Assembly: GCA_025359265.1 (NCBI GenBank)
Contig: JANYHB010000002.1
Location: 1-64,000, forward strand
Reading direction: 5' to 3'
DNA length: 64,000 bases
From: Hyphomicrobiales bacterium
GTDB lineage: Bacteria; Pseudomonadota; Alphaproteobacteria; Rhizobiales; Aestuariivirgaceae
In this document: in pieces, positions 53,635 to 62,853 of the stretch
Position numbering within the stretch: position 1 is the first letter of the stretch
Layout of the letters: each line of letters starts with the position of its first letter
Notes under the pieces: model-generated
What the model was told of the DNA's origin: nothing
Seen by the model: the letters and a program-made list of their open reading frames with translations, nothing else
The model's database searches: none
Position numbers and translations under genes: made by a program

Positions 53635-53662
53635 TAAAAAACGGCGAGACACAACGCTGTTT
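53635..53662 (-). terminator. Rho-independent terminator after the FAD/GcvT dehydrogenase
   Basis: On the minus strand AAACAGCG pairs with CGCCGTTT (one G-T wobble) around an 8-base loop, followed by a run of six Ts counted through the stem end. It is located 27 bases after the stop of the gene that starts at 56205. Confidence 0.65.
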
Positions 53663-53688
53663 CAGCTCAAATATATTTTTCTCAACAG

Positions 53689-56205
53689 TTAAGCCCTCAA
53701 CTTGAGGTTTTCTGAGTCATAGGGGCTTTCGCCAATCACCTTTGTTTTAAATAGTTTGCCCAGAATTTTTATGTCGAGTTCAGTTCCAAGCGCTGAATGA
53801 TCGGGTTTCACCATGGCCAAAGCCAGAGATTTGCCGCACCGCCAGCCATAGCCCCCGTTAGTGGCGCGGCCGATAAGGTGGCCTTTGCTGTAAATTGGCT
53901 CTGATCCGCGTGTGTCGGAATCGCCGTCAGTCACGCCATCAACTTCCAGCGTCACGAAATTCCAGCTCAATCCCTTCTCGCGGCCAGTGACCAGTGCATC
54001 ACGGCCAATGAATTGCCCTTTGTTGGGCTGAACAAACCGATCAAGCCCCGATTCATATGCCGAGTATTCAATTGAAAGCTCGCGCCCGATCAGACGGTAG
54101 CTCTTCTCTATGGACAGGGAAGACATGGCCTTGATGCCAAACGGCCGGATGCCAAATTCCTTGCCGGCTTCCATAAGAAGATCAAAAAGCGCCACTTGCA
54201 TTTCAACAGGCACATGGAACTCATAGCCAAGTTCACCGACAAAATTAACGCGCATCACATGAGCCGTGGTTGTTCCAACGGAGAGTTGTTTGCCCGACAA
54301 CCACGGAAATGCTTCATTTGAAAGATCGGCATCTGTAAGTTTGCTCAAGACTTTTCGCGCCATTGGCCCTGCCAAAACTAATACGCCTGTTGATTGCGTG
54401 ATGGTTCTGAACTCAACACTTCCATCTTTTGGTAATAATTTGCGCAACACATCGTGGTCGTGGCGCTCAAAAGCACCTGCAGATACAAGATAGAAACGCC
54501 CAGGACTACGTTCATAAACTGTAAATTCGCATTTCACTCCGCCTGTTGGAGTGAGTAAATGGGTAAGTGCAATGCGGCCTTGTTTTTTTGGAATCTTATT
54601 GGCGAGGATCGATTCCAGCCAGTTTCGGGCGCCTGGGCCAAAGACTAAAGCTTTTGCGAATGCTGACATATCTTGAATGCCAACACCATTCATCACATTT
54701 CGGCATTCCTCACCGACAAAGCGAAACGAGTTGGAGCGGCGGAACGACCATTTTTCAACAATGCGGCCATCTTCAGTGGCTGGCGCATGGTTGTGGTTGG
54801 TCAGGGTATCTTGCTTGTTCAACTCCAATTCTGAAAGCGCATAATCTTTGGGCGCAAACCAACCCGGCCTTTCCCAACCGTAGACGCTGCCGAACACCGC
54901 GCCCAGATCTTTCATGCGGTCATAAACGGCGGTGCGTTTCAAGGGCCGTGCGGCGCTTCGTTCTTCATCTGGAAAATGCGGCGTGAAGACATTGGCGTAG
55001 GCTTCTTCGTTTTTTTCCTTCAGATAGCCTTTGGTGGCATAGGGTCCAAATCGGCGTGGGTCCACGCCCATCATGTCAATGGTGGGCTCACCCTCCACAA
55101 TCCACTCAGCCAACTGCCAACCGGCACCGCCAGCGGCAGTCACACCAAAGGAATGACCTTCATTCAACCAGAAATTTTTCTTGTCCCAGGCTGGGCCGAT
55201 GATGGGTGAACCATCAGGCGTATAGGCAATGGCACCGTTATAAACTTTCTTGATGCCCACTTCGCCAAAGGCAGGCACCCGCGTAATCGCGGTTTCAATA
55301 TGTGGTCCCAACCGGTCCAGGTCTTCCTGGAATAATTCATATTCGCTCTGGTCAGATGGTCCGTCGACATAACAAGCCGGCGCACCCTTTTCATAGGGGC
55401 CCAGTAACAACCCGCCATTCTCTTCGCGCATATACCAACTGGAATCCGCCTCGCGCAGAACACCCATTTCGGGCAAGCCCTGCGCTTGACGTTCCTTGAT
55501 GAGAGGATGTGGTTCAGTGACGATGTATTGGTGCTCCACGGGAATGACCGGAATATCCAGCCCAATCATTGCACCGGTTTTACGCGCAAAATTGCCTGAG
55601 CACGAAACCACATGCTCGCAAGTGATATCGCCTTGATCAGTTTTCACTAACCATTCCCCTGATGGCAGTTGCTCAATCGCCGTCACCGCTGTGTGGCGAT
55701 AAATTTCTGCACCAAGCGCGCGCGCACCCTTTGCCAAGGCCTGGGTTAAATCAGCGGGCTGAATGTAACCATCATCTGGGTGTTGGATGGCTCCCAAAAT
55801 TCCCTCAATGTTGCACAACGGCCAAATTTCTTTCACTTGCTGTGGCGTGAGAATGTTGACGGTGATGCCAATGGTTTCAGCGATGCCGGCATAATACATA
55901 AACTCATCCAGGCGATCCTTGGTGCGGGCCAAGCGGATGTTGGAAACTTTCTTGAAGCCAACACTCTGGCCCGTTTCTTTTTCCAGCTCCTGATAAAAGC
56001 GCACGGAGTATTTGTGAATCTGGCCCACTGAATAAGACATGTTGAAAAGCGGCAACAACCCGGCGGCATGCCAAGTGGAGCCAGACGTCAGCTCTTTACG
56101 CTCAACCAACGCAACATCGCGCCAGCCTTTTTTGGCCAAATGGTAAAGAGTGGAAACACCCACCACACCGCCGCCAATCACCACCACGCGTGCTTTGTTT
56201 TTCAT
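53689..56205 (-). CDS. FAD-dependent dehydrogenase with GcvT domains (dimethylglycine/sarcosine type)
   Basis: An 838-residue two-part enzyme. The N-terminal half is a DAO-type FAD domain with VVIGGGVVGVSTLYHLAKKG, then ELTSGSTWHAAGLL, in which the histidine is the usual flavin attachment site in this family. The C-terminal half has GcvT-like domains (from about residue 480), which bind tetrahydrofolate and take up formaldehyde. It resembles dimethylglycine and sarcosine dehydrogenases; the exact substrate is uncertain. Electrons would go to ETF (9.7-11.3 kb). The ATG at 56205 is chosen; a GTG at 56220 is possible. Confidence 0.82.
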   Translation of the reverse strand: MKNKARVVVIGGGVVGVSTLYHLAKKGWRDVALVERKELTSGSTWHAAGLLPLFNMSYSVGQIHKYSVRFYQELEKETGQSVGFKKVSNIRLARTKDRLDEFMYYAGIAETIGITVNILTPQQVKEIWPLCNIEGILGAIQHPDDGYIQPADLTQALAKGARALGAEIYRHTAVTAIEQLPSGEWLVKTDQGDITCEHVVSCSGNFARKTGAMIGLDIPVIPVEHQYIVTEPHPLIKERQAQGLPEMGVLREADSSWYMREENGGLLLGPYEKGAPACYVDGPSDQSEYELFQEDLDRLGPHIETAITRVPAFGEVGIKKVYNGAIAYTPDGSPIIGPAWDKKNFWLNEGHSFGVTAAGGAGWQLAEWIVEGEPTIDMMGVDPRRFGPYATKGYLKEKNEEAYANVFTPHFPDEERSAARPLKRTAVYDRMKDLGAVFGSVYGWERPGWFAPKDYALSELELNKQDTLTNHNHAPATEDGRIVEKWSFRRSNSFRFVGEECRNVMNGVGIQDMSAFAKALVFGPGARNWLESILANKIPKKQGRIALTHLLTPTGGVKCEFTVYERSPGRFYLVSAGAFERHDHDVLRKLLPKDGSVEFRTITQSTGVLVLAGPMARKVLSKLTDADLSNEAFPWLSGKQLSVGTTTAHVMRVNFVGELGYEFHVPVEMQVALFDLLMEAGKEFGIRPFGIKAMSSLSIEKSYRLIGRELSIEYSAYESGLDRFVQPNKGQFIGRDALVTGREKGLSWNFVTLEVDGVTDGDSDTRGSEPIYSKGHLIGRATNGGYGWRCGKSLALAMVKPDHSALGTELDIKILGKLFKTKVIGESPYDSENLKLRA

Positions 56206-56279
56206 GTTTTCAGCTTTCACAAATCTGAGTGCAATCTAATGAGCATAATTCACTGCGCGCAAGTTTGGAACGACGGCCC

Positions 56280-56870
56280 TCACCGCTTTTCCGACAGGGC
56301 CAGATAGGTTTCGGCCTGTGCCAAATCGGCTGGCGTATTGACGTTAAAAAAGGGATCATACAATCCAATCGGCCAATCTATTGGCTTTGCCTCAACGAGG
56401 GCCGCCCATTCCCACATGCGTCTCAAGCTTTGTTGCATGATGGCCACTTCAAGCCGTGGCAAAAGTGACACGGGCCAAAGCCCGGTTAAGTAATGTTCCT
56501 GGCCCTGTGACGCCGCAATGGCCGGAGCACCGGCTTCCAACCGCGATCTCAGATCAAGCGGTAAAAAGGGAGTATCAGATGGAACGCTCAGCACGGCGTC
56601 GAAGCCCGCATTCTGAGCATGGTGCAGCGCGGCATGCACACCAGCCAATGGCGTGCTGCCCGTGACGAGCCGATCAGCAAAAACGGGAACCTTCAAAAAT
56701 GCCATACGATCAGCGTTTCCGTTGGCATTTACCGTGAGAGCATCAACTTGGCCTAATAGCCTTTCCGCCACGCGCGAAATAAGGGGTCTACCCCCCAAGT
56801 GAGTGAAACCCTTTTCCCTCTCCATGCGGCGCGAAGCACCGCCGGCAATGATGCAGCCTAAAATTTTCAT
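56280..56870 (-). CDS. mobA: Molybdenum cofactor guanylyltransferase MobA
   Basis: MobA transfers GMP to molybdopterin to form the bis-MGD cofactor. The 196-residue protein opens with the nucleotide-binding IIAGGASRRMEREKG and has the PLAGVHAAL and VPSDTPFLP motifs. It is overlapped by the stop of the MOSC gene (ATGA), which points to shared molybdenum-cofactor work. Confidence 0.9.
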   Translation of the reverse strand: MKILGCIIAGGASRRMEREKGFTHLGGRPLISRVAERLLGQVDALTVNANGNADRMAFLKVPVFADRLVTGSTPLAGVHAALHHAQNAGFDAVLSVPSDTPFLPLDLRSRLEAGAPAIAASQGQEHYLTGLWPVSLLPRLEVAIMQQSLRRMWEWAALVEAKPIDWPIGLYDPFFNVNTPADLAQAETYLALSEKR

Positions 56871-57448
56871 CCGTGCGGATAAATTCGGTTCGGCGGCAAA
56901 ATCAAAATTGCAGTATCGCCGACTGCAACTTTGCCTTCGCGTTCCACCCAGGCCGTCAAACCGCGCTTATGCGCTGCCGCTTTCACAAAATTCCAACCAG
57001 CCTCGCCGTGGTGTTGAACAATCACTTTGGCAACCTGCATACAGGGCGCATTTTCCATATCGATAACCAGCGTTGCTCCCGAGGGAAATTGAAGGCGCGT
57101 AGAAGGTGAAAGCAAAGTCAAATCCGGAATGCCTGAAAGCAGCATGTTTGCCCCCAACCAAGTGGGGTCGATATGCGAAACGCCCAAAGCCAGGGCAATA
57201 TCTTGCATCTCATCTGGTGCAACAAGGGTGATCTGCCGCACATTGCGAATGGCGGTGTTGCGCGGATATAATAAAAGCGTGCGACTGTCTGAAGCCCGGG
57301 TCAGCCCTGCATGGCAATCGCCTTCGGGCCCTGAGAACAACAAGTTGAGAGTGCCGCTTGGCGCCTTTTCAAAGCCATGCGTCCGCGACGGCCGAGCGTA
57401 AAGTTGTTCAACTTTGCCTACAAACTCCGCCTTGCGCTGCAATGCCAT
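56867..57448 (-). CDS. MOSC-domain protein
   Basis: A 193-residue protein of the MOSC family, the domain of molybdenum cofactor sulphurase C-termini and YiiM-type reductases, with the cysteine expected to carry sulphur in NAPCMQV (about residue 133). GDCHAG and NAPC are the visible signatures. It probably handles molybdenum cofactor or N-hydroxylated substrates. Its stop overlaps mobA, and it is divergent from tusA with 38 bases between the starts. Confidence 0.82.
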   Translation of the reverse strand: MALQRKAEFVGKVEQLYARPSRTHGFEKAPSGTLNLLFSGPEGDCHAGLTRASDSRTLLLYPRNTAIRNVRQITLVAPDEMQDIALALGVSHIDPTWLGANMLLSGIPDLTLLSPSTRLQFPSGATLVIDMENAPCMQVAKVIVQHHGEAGWNFVKAAAHKRGLTAWVEREGKVAVGDTAILILPPNRIYPHG

Positions 57449-57486
57449 GCTGGCCTCCCAATCAAACCTCCCCTATATGAGCCGCC

Positions 57487-57729
57487 ATGACCGAACGCCA
57501 CCCGGAAATCACCCTTGATCTCATGGGCCTGCTCTGCCCCTTGCCGGTGTTGAAAGCCCGCAAGCGCTTGGGCACCATGAAGGCCGGTGAAATTTTGGTG
57601 GTTACAGCGACTGATCCGATGTCTGCGATCGACATTCCCCATTTTTGCATCGAGCAAGGCCATGAGCTTTTGGAGCAAACCCAATCGGCGCAGAGTTTTT
57701 CCTTTCGGATAAGAAAAACCCATAGATAG
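57487..57729 (+). CDS. TusA-family sulphur carrier protein
   Basis: The 80-residue protein has the TusA signature LLCPLPVLKARKRL with the active cysteine (about residue 17). Such proteins carry persulphide sulphur for tRNA thiolation or for molybdenum cofactor work. Standing divergent to the MOSC gene, it may serve that pathway; the assignment to tRNA 2-thiolation is not certain because tusBCD are absent here. Confidence 0.87.
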   Translation: MTERHPEITLDLMGLLCPLPVLKARKRLGTMKAGEILVVTATDPMSAIDIPHFCIEQGHELLEQTQSAQSFSFRIRKTHR

Positions 57730-57773
57730 GAAAAAAACTTAGCACGTGTGTTGACTGGTGCAGGAGACGAGAA

Positions 57774-58127
57774 CTAAAACAATTCCCTCACCTTCGGCGG
57801 GAACCCCGCCGTCACCGTGCCATCGTCATATTCAATCAACGGCCTGCGGATGAGAGATGTATGGGCGGCGGCGAGTTTGGCGGCTTTCTTGTTGTCGAGA
57901 TCAGCCGTTTCAGACGCCGGCAATCCCCGCCATGTATAACCTGAGCGATTGATGAGTTTCTCCCAGCCGCCAACGGCCTTGGCCCATTTTTCGATTTGGC
58001 TGACCGAAGGTTTGTCTACGGAATAATCGGTGAATTCCACACCGACCTTTTTAGACTTGATGTAATCCAGTGCCTTCATCGTCGTATCACACTTCTTGAG
58101 GCCCCAGGCCTTGATCGATTTCGCCAT
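57774..58127 (-). CDS. ArsC/Spx-family protein (YffB-like)
   Basis: A 117-residue protein of the ArsC-fold family. The motif GLKKCDTT (about residue 9) has one cysteine in the place of the active site, and LIRRPLIEYDDGTVTAGF is the conserved second half. True arsenate reductases usually keep additional residues; the single-cysteine YffB/Spx type has an unknown role. It is separated from the CobW gene by two bases. Confidence 0.82.
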   Translation of the reverse strand: MAKSIKAWGLKKCDTTMKALDYIKSKKVGVEFTDYSVDKPSVSQIEKWAKAVGGWEKLINRSGYTWRGLPASETADLDNKKAAKLAAAHTSLIRRPLIEYDDGTVTAGFPPKVRELF

Positions 58128-58129
58128 GG

Positions 58130-59218
58130 TTACCTCTGCAATGAAAGCGTTTTGTCGGTGAAGGCTGCGGCGCCACCGCTGATCTGCTCAGTGAAGGCTT
58201 TGAACAGGTTTTCAATTTCAGCCTTGGCAATGTCTTTTACGATAAACACCAATCGCGTTTCCTCGACACCATCGGGCCAGGAGGCCAAGCGCACTGGTGG
58301 ATGAAACACATGTTGCACGCCGTGCACAGCCAAAGGCCGCGTTGGATCATCAGAGGTTTTAATCAGCCCCTTCATGCGCAACAGGTTGGCGCCGTGAAAA
58401 TTTGCCAGCAGTTCAAAGAATAATTCCAAACCTTGGGGTGAAATGGCATTCACCTCCCGCAAGGCAAATGAGCGGATATGCGCATCATGGCGCGACACGT
58501 CATGATGATGATGCCCATCACGCAGCAGGGCTTCGTCATTCATCCACGCCTGAACATTGGCGGTTTTCGTCGTCGCATCAAATAGACCCATGGTGAAAAG
58601 ACGTTCAGCTGAAGCTTCACCGCGGTGGGTGGTAAGCAGCCTCGCCGTTGGGTTCAGCTGGCGCAAACGCCCGATAATGGCGAACATCTTGTCTTCGCCT
58701 TCAAGGCCGGAGAGCAAATCCAGCTTGGTCAAAACAATACGGTCGGCCACCGCCACCTGCTTCAATGCTTCCGGGTGTGCATCCAGCGTGGCCCAGCCAT
58801 TCACACCATCAACAACGGTGATGACACCTTCAAGGCGCAAACGGCGCAGCAAGAGTTCATCACGCATCAAGGCATGCAGCACGGGTGCTGGATCAGCCAA
58901 CCCGGTTGTCTCAATTATTATGCGATCAAAAGCCTTGATCGTTCCTGCATCGCGCCGCGCGATCAGATCTGCAAGCGTGTTGATGAGGTCACCACGAATC
59001 GTGCAGCACAGACAACCAGCCGCAAGTTCGACAATGTTGTCATCAGATTTTTCGACGAGCAGATGGTCAATGCCGATTTCACCAAACTCATTGATCACCA
59101 CGCAAGCATTGGCCAGCATGGGATCTTTCAGAAGTGTGTTGAGGAGAGACGTCTTTCCCGCACCCAAAAATCCGGTAAGCACAACGGTTGGTACAAGGCT
59201 TGACAAATTCACCGGCAC
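58130..59218 (-). CDS. COG0523-family GTPase (CobW-like metallochaperone)
   Basis: A 362-residue G3E GTPase. The P-loop reads GFLGAGKTS, the metal-binding CxCC is in GCLCCTIRGDL, the G4-like motif is TKLD and a His-rich stretch (DGHHHHDVSRHD, about residue 245) lies before the C-terminal domain. COG0523 proteins insert zinc, cobalt or other metals into client enzymes. Which metal is used here is unknown; the His-rich segment argues for zinc or nickel handling. Confidence 0.87.
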   Translation of the reverse strand: MPVNLSSLVPTVVLTGFLGAGKTSLLNTLLKDPMLANACVVINEFGEIGIDHLLVEKSDDNIVELAAGCLCCTIRGDLINTLADLIARRDAGTIKAFDRIIIETTGLADPAPVLHALMRDELLLRRLRLEGVITVVDGVNGWATLDAHPEALKQVAVADRIVLTKLDLLSGLEGEDKMFAIIGRLRQLNPTARLLTTHRGEASAERLFTMGLFDATTKTANVQAWMNDEALLRDGHHHHDVSRHDAHIRSFALREVNAISPQGLELFFELLANFHGANLLRMKGLIKTSDDPTRPLAVHGVQHVFHPPVRLASWPDGVEETRLVFIVKDIAKAEIENLFKAFTEQISGGAAAFTDKTLSLQR

Positions 59219-59219
59219 C

Positions 59220-60545
59220 TCATTGCAGTTTCCGGTGGATGCGCTTGTGCTTGCCAGAGTCTTGCGCTGTTTTCGGTGGAGGCGGTGGTTTCAGATCGGC
59301 GTCATCTGAGCCTTCGTCTGTCATTTGAATATCGGAATTATCGTCCGGAGGCGCCGCAGCTGCCATTTGCAACAATAAAGTATCGGGCAGCACATCACAG
59401 GCCGCACCCTCAGATTTATATTGAATACACAGCTGGGTGGTTTTTTCCTCGCCCAAATTCCACACCATGGCTCCATAACCAGCTTGATTTTCAAGTTTTA
59501 TTACGCCAGCCGTGCCCCCCGCATCAATGCCAATGGGGCTGATCAATCGGCCACGCAATGCCATATCTGCTTTAATTGCCGTATCAAAAGTTCCAAATGT
59601 GATGCCCCAACCGAAAGTGCGGTGCGCATTCACTGGGGTCACCGGTGGTTTAGCCTTGCAAACGGTTGTCGTCATATCGGCCGGAACAACGGCACCATAG
59701 GATTGATCAGGAATTTCGCCAATGCGCCCATGATCTGGTTTACCCAACTCGTCAAAACCCTCATCCAACATATTTTTAGTAACCTTGGTGCGCATCGGGC
59801 CAGAGAGAGCCCCCATCACAACCGAGACCAGCTGCCTGCCGCCACGAATGGCCGAGCCCACAAGATTATAGCCGGAATTGCACACAAAGCCGGTTTTCAT
59901 GCCCACCGCTTCCGGCATCACCCGAATAAGGTTGTTGTGATTGGGTAAACGCCGCTTGCCCACGGCAACATCAGGCTGATTGAAATAGTGCAGATATTCT
60001 GGAAATTGATTGATGATGAGGGCAGCTATCACCCCCATGTCACGCGCGCTGGAAATGTGGCGCGGATCAAACAAGCCATTGGGGTTGACAAAATGCGTGG
60101 CAGTTAAACTCAGGCCTTGCGCCGTATTATTCATCTCGCTGGCAAAAACCTCAGCGGTGCCATCTGCACCTTCCGCCAAAACATAAGCCATGTCATTGGC
60201 GGAATAAACCAGCAGCGCTTGCAGCGCGAAATCCACCGACACCAATTTGCCCGCTGGAAGGCCGGTGTGGCTGGCCGGTTGTAAATGCGCGCGCTCAGAA
60301 ATGGGCAGCTCTTGGTCAAGCTGCATTTTACCATCGCGCAGTTTCTTGAAGATAATGTAGGCGGTCATCAATTTGGTGAGCGAAGCAGGATACCAAGGTT
60401 CACCGGCGCGCGATTGCTGGATGACCTCGCCACTAAAGGGATCAAACACGAGCACCGGGCCGGAAACCGCTTCCGCGCGGCCAACACTGACCATGGCACA
60501 AAGCACCACTGCCGCCAGACCACATTGCAAGACAGTTTTAGACAT
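59220..60545 (-). CDS. D-alanyl-D-alanine carboxypeptidase (PBP5/DacF-like)
   Basis: The 441-residue exported peptidase trims peptidoglycan pentapeptides. A signal peptide ends about GRA|EA; the serine-lysine active site is in PASLTKLMT (about residue 55), the SxN in YSANDMA, and the KTG in MKTGFVC. The tail is Pro/Lys/Arg-rich (PPPPPK) and unlike the amphipathic anchor of E. coli PBP5, so membrane binding is uncertain. The start at 60545 is chosen; the frame is open further into the tRNA gene. Confidence 0.88.
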   Translation of the reverse strand: MSKTVLQCGLAAVVLCAMVSVGRAEAVSGPVLVFDPFSGEVIQQSRAGEPWYPASLTKLMTAYIIFKKLRDGKMQLDQELPISERAHLQPASHTGLPAGKLVSVDFALQALLVYSANDMAYVLAEGADGTAEVFASEMNNTAQGLSLTATHFVNPNGLFDPRHISSARDMGVIAALIINQFPEYLHYFNQPDVAVGKRRLPNHNNLIRVMPEAVGMKTGFVCNSGYNLVGSAIRGGRQLVSVVMGALSGPMRTKVTKNMLDEGFDELGKPDHGRIGEIPDQSYGAVVPADMTTTVCKAKPPVTPVNAHRTFGWGITFGTFDTAIKADMALRGRLISPIGIDAGGTAGVIKLENQAGYGAMVWNLGEEKTTQLCIQYKSEGAACDVLPDTLLLQMAAAAPPDDNSDIQMTDEGSDDADLKPPPPPKTAQDSGKHKRIHRKLQ

Positions 60546-60621
60546 CAAACCCGTGACAAAATTAGTGTTACCGCCTCTGCTTCCGGCAGAAATGCGCCCG
60601 ATCTTTGGCGATCGGTCTAGA

Positions 60622-60705
60622 TGGTGCCCTTGGAGGGACTTGAACCCCCACTCCTCTCGGAAACGGATTTTGAGTCCGTCGCGTCTACCATTCCACCACA
60701 AGGGC
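60622..60705 (-). tRNA. tRNA-Leu (anticodon CAA)
   Basis: Reading leftwards from 60705, GCCCTTG pairs with CAAGGGC in the acceptor stem, followed by the encoded CCA. The anticodon stem ACGGA/TCCGT holds the loop CTCAAAA, so the anticodon is CAA (reads UUG). A long variable arm (CCGAGAGG type) and GGTTCAAGTCC in the T loop confirm the leucine class. It lies between dacF-like and arfB. Confidence 0.95.
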
Positions 60706-60774
60706 ATTTTCGAGGGCGATCTCTAATGCCGAAGCCCTTGCGCCGTCAACCTGAAACACGTTTAAGCCTTGGCC

Positions 60775-61194
60775 ATGCTTAAAATAACCGATTCTTTTGT
60801 AATCGACGACAAAGACATTCAGGAAAGCTTTATCCGCGCCTCTGGCCCGGGCGGACAGAATGTGAACAAAGTGTCGACGGCGGTGGAGTTGCGTTATGAT
60901 GTGAAACGCGCTGGCTTACCGCCAGAAGCTTTGGAACGATTATCAAAACTTGCTGGCCATCTTCTCACCCAAGACATGGTTCTTGTGATTCAGGCGCAGG
61001 AATTCCGGCTTCAAAGCCGCAACCGAAGCGCCGCCCTGGATCGGCTTATCCAACTTTTGCGCAAATGCCTCATCCGTCCAAAAAAGCGCCGCGCGACCAA
61101 GCCTACTTACACATCGCAGTTGAAACGACTTGATAGCAAACAGAAACACGGGCACACCAAAAAGCTGCGCCGCAATAAAATTGATTTGGATTAG
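60775..61194 (+). CDS. arfB: Alternative ribosome-rescue factor ArfB (ICT1-like)
   Basis: ArfB hydrolyses peptidyl-tRNA on stalled ribosomes without needing a stop codon. The 139-residue protein has the GGQ motif in ASGPGGQNVNKVSTAVELR and a basic C-terminal tail (KKLRRNK) that would enter the mRNA channel. The region SAALDRLIQLL precedes the tail. The start at 60775 gives the usual length; there is no strong ribosome binding site. Confidence 0.9.
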   Translation: MLKITDSFVIDDKDIQESFIRASGPGGQNVNKVSTAVELRYDVKRAGLPPEALERLSKLAGHLLTQDMVLVIQAQEFRLQSRNRSAALDRLIQLLRKCLIRPKKRRATKPTYTSQLKRLDSKQKHGHTKKLRRNKIDLD

Positions 61195-61196
61195 CT

Positions 61197-61802
61197 GTGC
61201 TAAAAAAACTCTATGATTGGGTGTTAGGCCTTGCCGCCAGTAAATGGGCTGAATTCTGGTTGGCTTTCATTGCTGTGATTGAAAGCTCATTCTTTCTGAT
61301 TCCGGCTGACGTGTTGTTTTTACCGATGGCGCTGGCCAAACCCAACCGCGCTTACCGCTATGCGCTTATCGCTACGGTTGCATCCGTGGCGGGTGGAATG
61401 TTGGGTTATGGCTTGGGCATGTTTTTGTTTGAGCAACTCGCCAAGCCTGTTCTCAGCGCTTTGGGCGAACTCCAAAAATTTGACCAGTTGAAATCCTGCA
61501 GCGGCGATCAAACGCTTCTCGTTCTGCTCGTCACCTCCGGCTTGGCCCACATACCGCCCATAAAAATTGTAACTATCCTTGCTGGCGCGGCGCACATCAG
61601 CTTTGTATTTTTTGTTCTGTCTTGTATTGTGGCAAGGGGCGCCAGATTTTTGGCTCTGGCCTGGGCATTGCGACGTTGGGGTGAGACAATTCGCCACTTC
61701 ATTGAAAAGCGCTTGGGCCTCATTGCGGGCGTTGTTGCAGCTATTGTAATTGCAGCTTACTTCGCCTTCAAATTCTTCACACCCGGAAGCCTTGCATGCT
61801 GA
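61197..61802 (+). CDS. YqaA/DedA-family membrane protein
   Basis: A 201-residue protein of the VTT (DedA-like) family: the YqaA subgroup, with the early AVIESSFFLIPADVLFLPMAL and the later ARGARFLALAWAL signature. Related proteins are thought to flip phospholipids or move undecaprenyl phosphate. The start is GTG at 61197, three bases after the arfB stop. Its last seven bases overlap dsbB. Confidence 0.84.
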   Translation: MLKKLYDWVLGLAASKWAEFWLAFIAVIESSFFLIPADVLFLPMALAKPNRAYRYALIATVASVAGGMLGYGLGMFLFEQLAKPVLSALGELQKFDQLKSCSGDQTLLVLLVTSGLAHIPPIKIVTILAGAAHISFVFFVLSCIVARGARFLALAWALRRWGETIRHFIEKRLGLIAGVVAAIVIAAYFAFKFFTPGSLAC

Positions 61803-62281
61803 ATGCCATTTCTCAAAGCCAGGCAATGATGCTGGTGTTTCTCCTAACACTTGCCACAATTCTGGGCGCCTGGATCTTTGAATATGCGGGTTATGCGCCT
61901 TGCGAGCTGTGCTTGATGCAACGTTTCGCTTATTATGCGGCAGTGCCGTTGAGTTTGCTGTTTTTGGTCATCGGCCAAAATAATCCAAAACGCATGCGCG
62001 CCGGACTGGTCTTGATTGGACTGATCATGTTGGGGAGTTGCATCTTCGGCATTTATCATTCCGGCGTGGAATGGAAATTCTGGCAGGGCCCGACCACTTG
62101 CACGGGCGGTGGCGATTTCACCAAAGGCTTGCCTGATCTCACGAAAAAAGCCGTGATGTGCGATCAACCGGCCATTCGGATTCTGGGCCTGTCATTGGCC
62201 GGATGGAATGCGGTGGTGTCGGCCATTGCATCAGCAGTCGCATTCGGCAAAGCTTATGGATCCAGTTCCGCATCCCAATAG
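61796..62281 (+). CDS. dsbB: Disulphide bond formation protein DsbB
   Basis: DsbB re-oxidises DsbA with quinone at the inner membrane. The 161-residue protein has four membrane segments, the first cysteine pair in APCELCLMQR (about residues 36-39) and a second pair in the loop CTGGGDF...VMCDQP. The overlap with the gene before it (ATG inside its last codons) sets the start. Its end overlaps the convergent HNH gene by 28 bases. Confidence 0.93.
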   Translation: MLNAISQSQAMMLVFLLTLATILGAWIFEYAGYAPCELCLMQRFAYYAAVPLSLLFLVIGQNNPKRMRAGLVLIGLIMLGSCIFGIYHSGVEWKFWQGPTTCTGGGDFTKGLPDLTKKAVMCDQPAIRILGLSLAGWNAVVSAIASAVAFGKAYGSSSASQ

Positions 62282-62814
62282 AGATAATCCATCCAGCTTT
62301 GATGCAGATAGTTCGGCGGGAACAGGCGCCCATTTTGGTGCAACTGATGCACCGTGGGCATCTTTGGCCATTGTGCTGGAAACATCTTTGCGACTTTGGG
62401 CATATCCCCACCTTTGGTGAGATTGCACGGAGAGCAGGCAGCAACAACATTGTCCCATGTGGTGTGGCCGCCCTTTGAGCGCGGGATCACATGATCAAAA
62501 GTCAAATCATCTGGCGCACCGCAGTATTGACACATGAACTTGTCACGCAAGAAAACATTAAACCGGGTAAACGCTGGCGTGCGCGAAGGCTTCACATAAG
62601 TTTTCAGTGAGACAACTGAGGGCAGCCTAAATTCAGCACTCGGGCTGTGGATCACGGTATCGTATTCCGAAACGATATTCACGCGCTCTGAAAATACCGC
62701 TTTGATCGTATCCTGCCAGGACCAAAGTGACAGCGGATAGTAACTCAATGGCCGGAAGTCGGCATTGAGAACAAGAGCCGGGCAAGCTTCCGGTTGTATG
62801 GGTGCCTGATACAC
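62254..62814 (-). CDS. HNH endonuclease
   Basis: A 186-residue protein with an HNH/McrA-type zinc-bound nuclease domain: CQYCG, then the catalytic LTFDHVIPRSKGG, and WDNVVAACSPCN. Similar single-domain proteins are frequent and poorly characterised; the target is unknown. The reading frame runs into the dsbB gene on the other strand (28-base overlap), so one of the two tails lies over the other. Confidence 0.88.
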   Translation of the reverse strand: MYQAPIQPEACPALVLNADFRPLSYYPLSLWSWQDTIKAVFSERVNIVSEYDTVIHSPSAEFRLPSVVSLKTYVKPSRTPAFTRFNVFLRDKFMCQYCGAPDDLTFDHVIPRSKGGHTTWDNVVAACSPCNLTKGGDMPKVAKMFPAQWPKMPTVHQLHQNGRLFPPNYLHQSWMDYLYWDAELDP

Positions 62815-62853
62815 TCAAACCTCGTCTTTCAGCAGCAATACTAACGCCAGTTG

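Noticed and set aside
54266-54986. Plus-strand frames inside the FAD/GcvT gene
   Set aside because: They are antisense shadows of a well-defined minus-strand gene with no features of their own.
59220-60707. Longer start for the D,D-carboxypeptidase through the tRNA gene
   Set aside because: The first 54 codons would lie over the tRNA-Leu and lack a signal peptide; the ATG at 60545 gives one directly.
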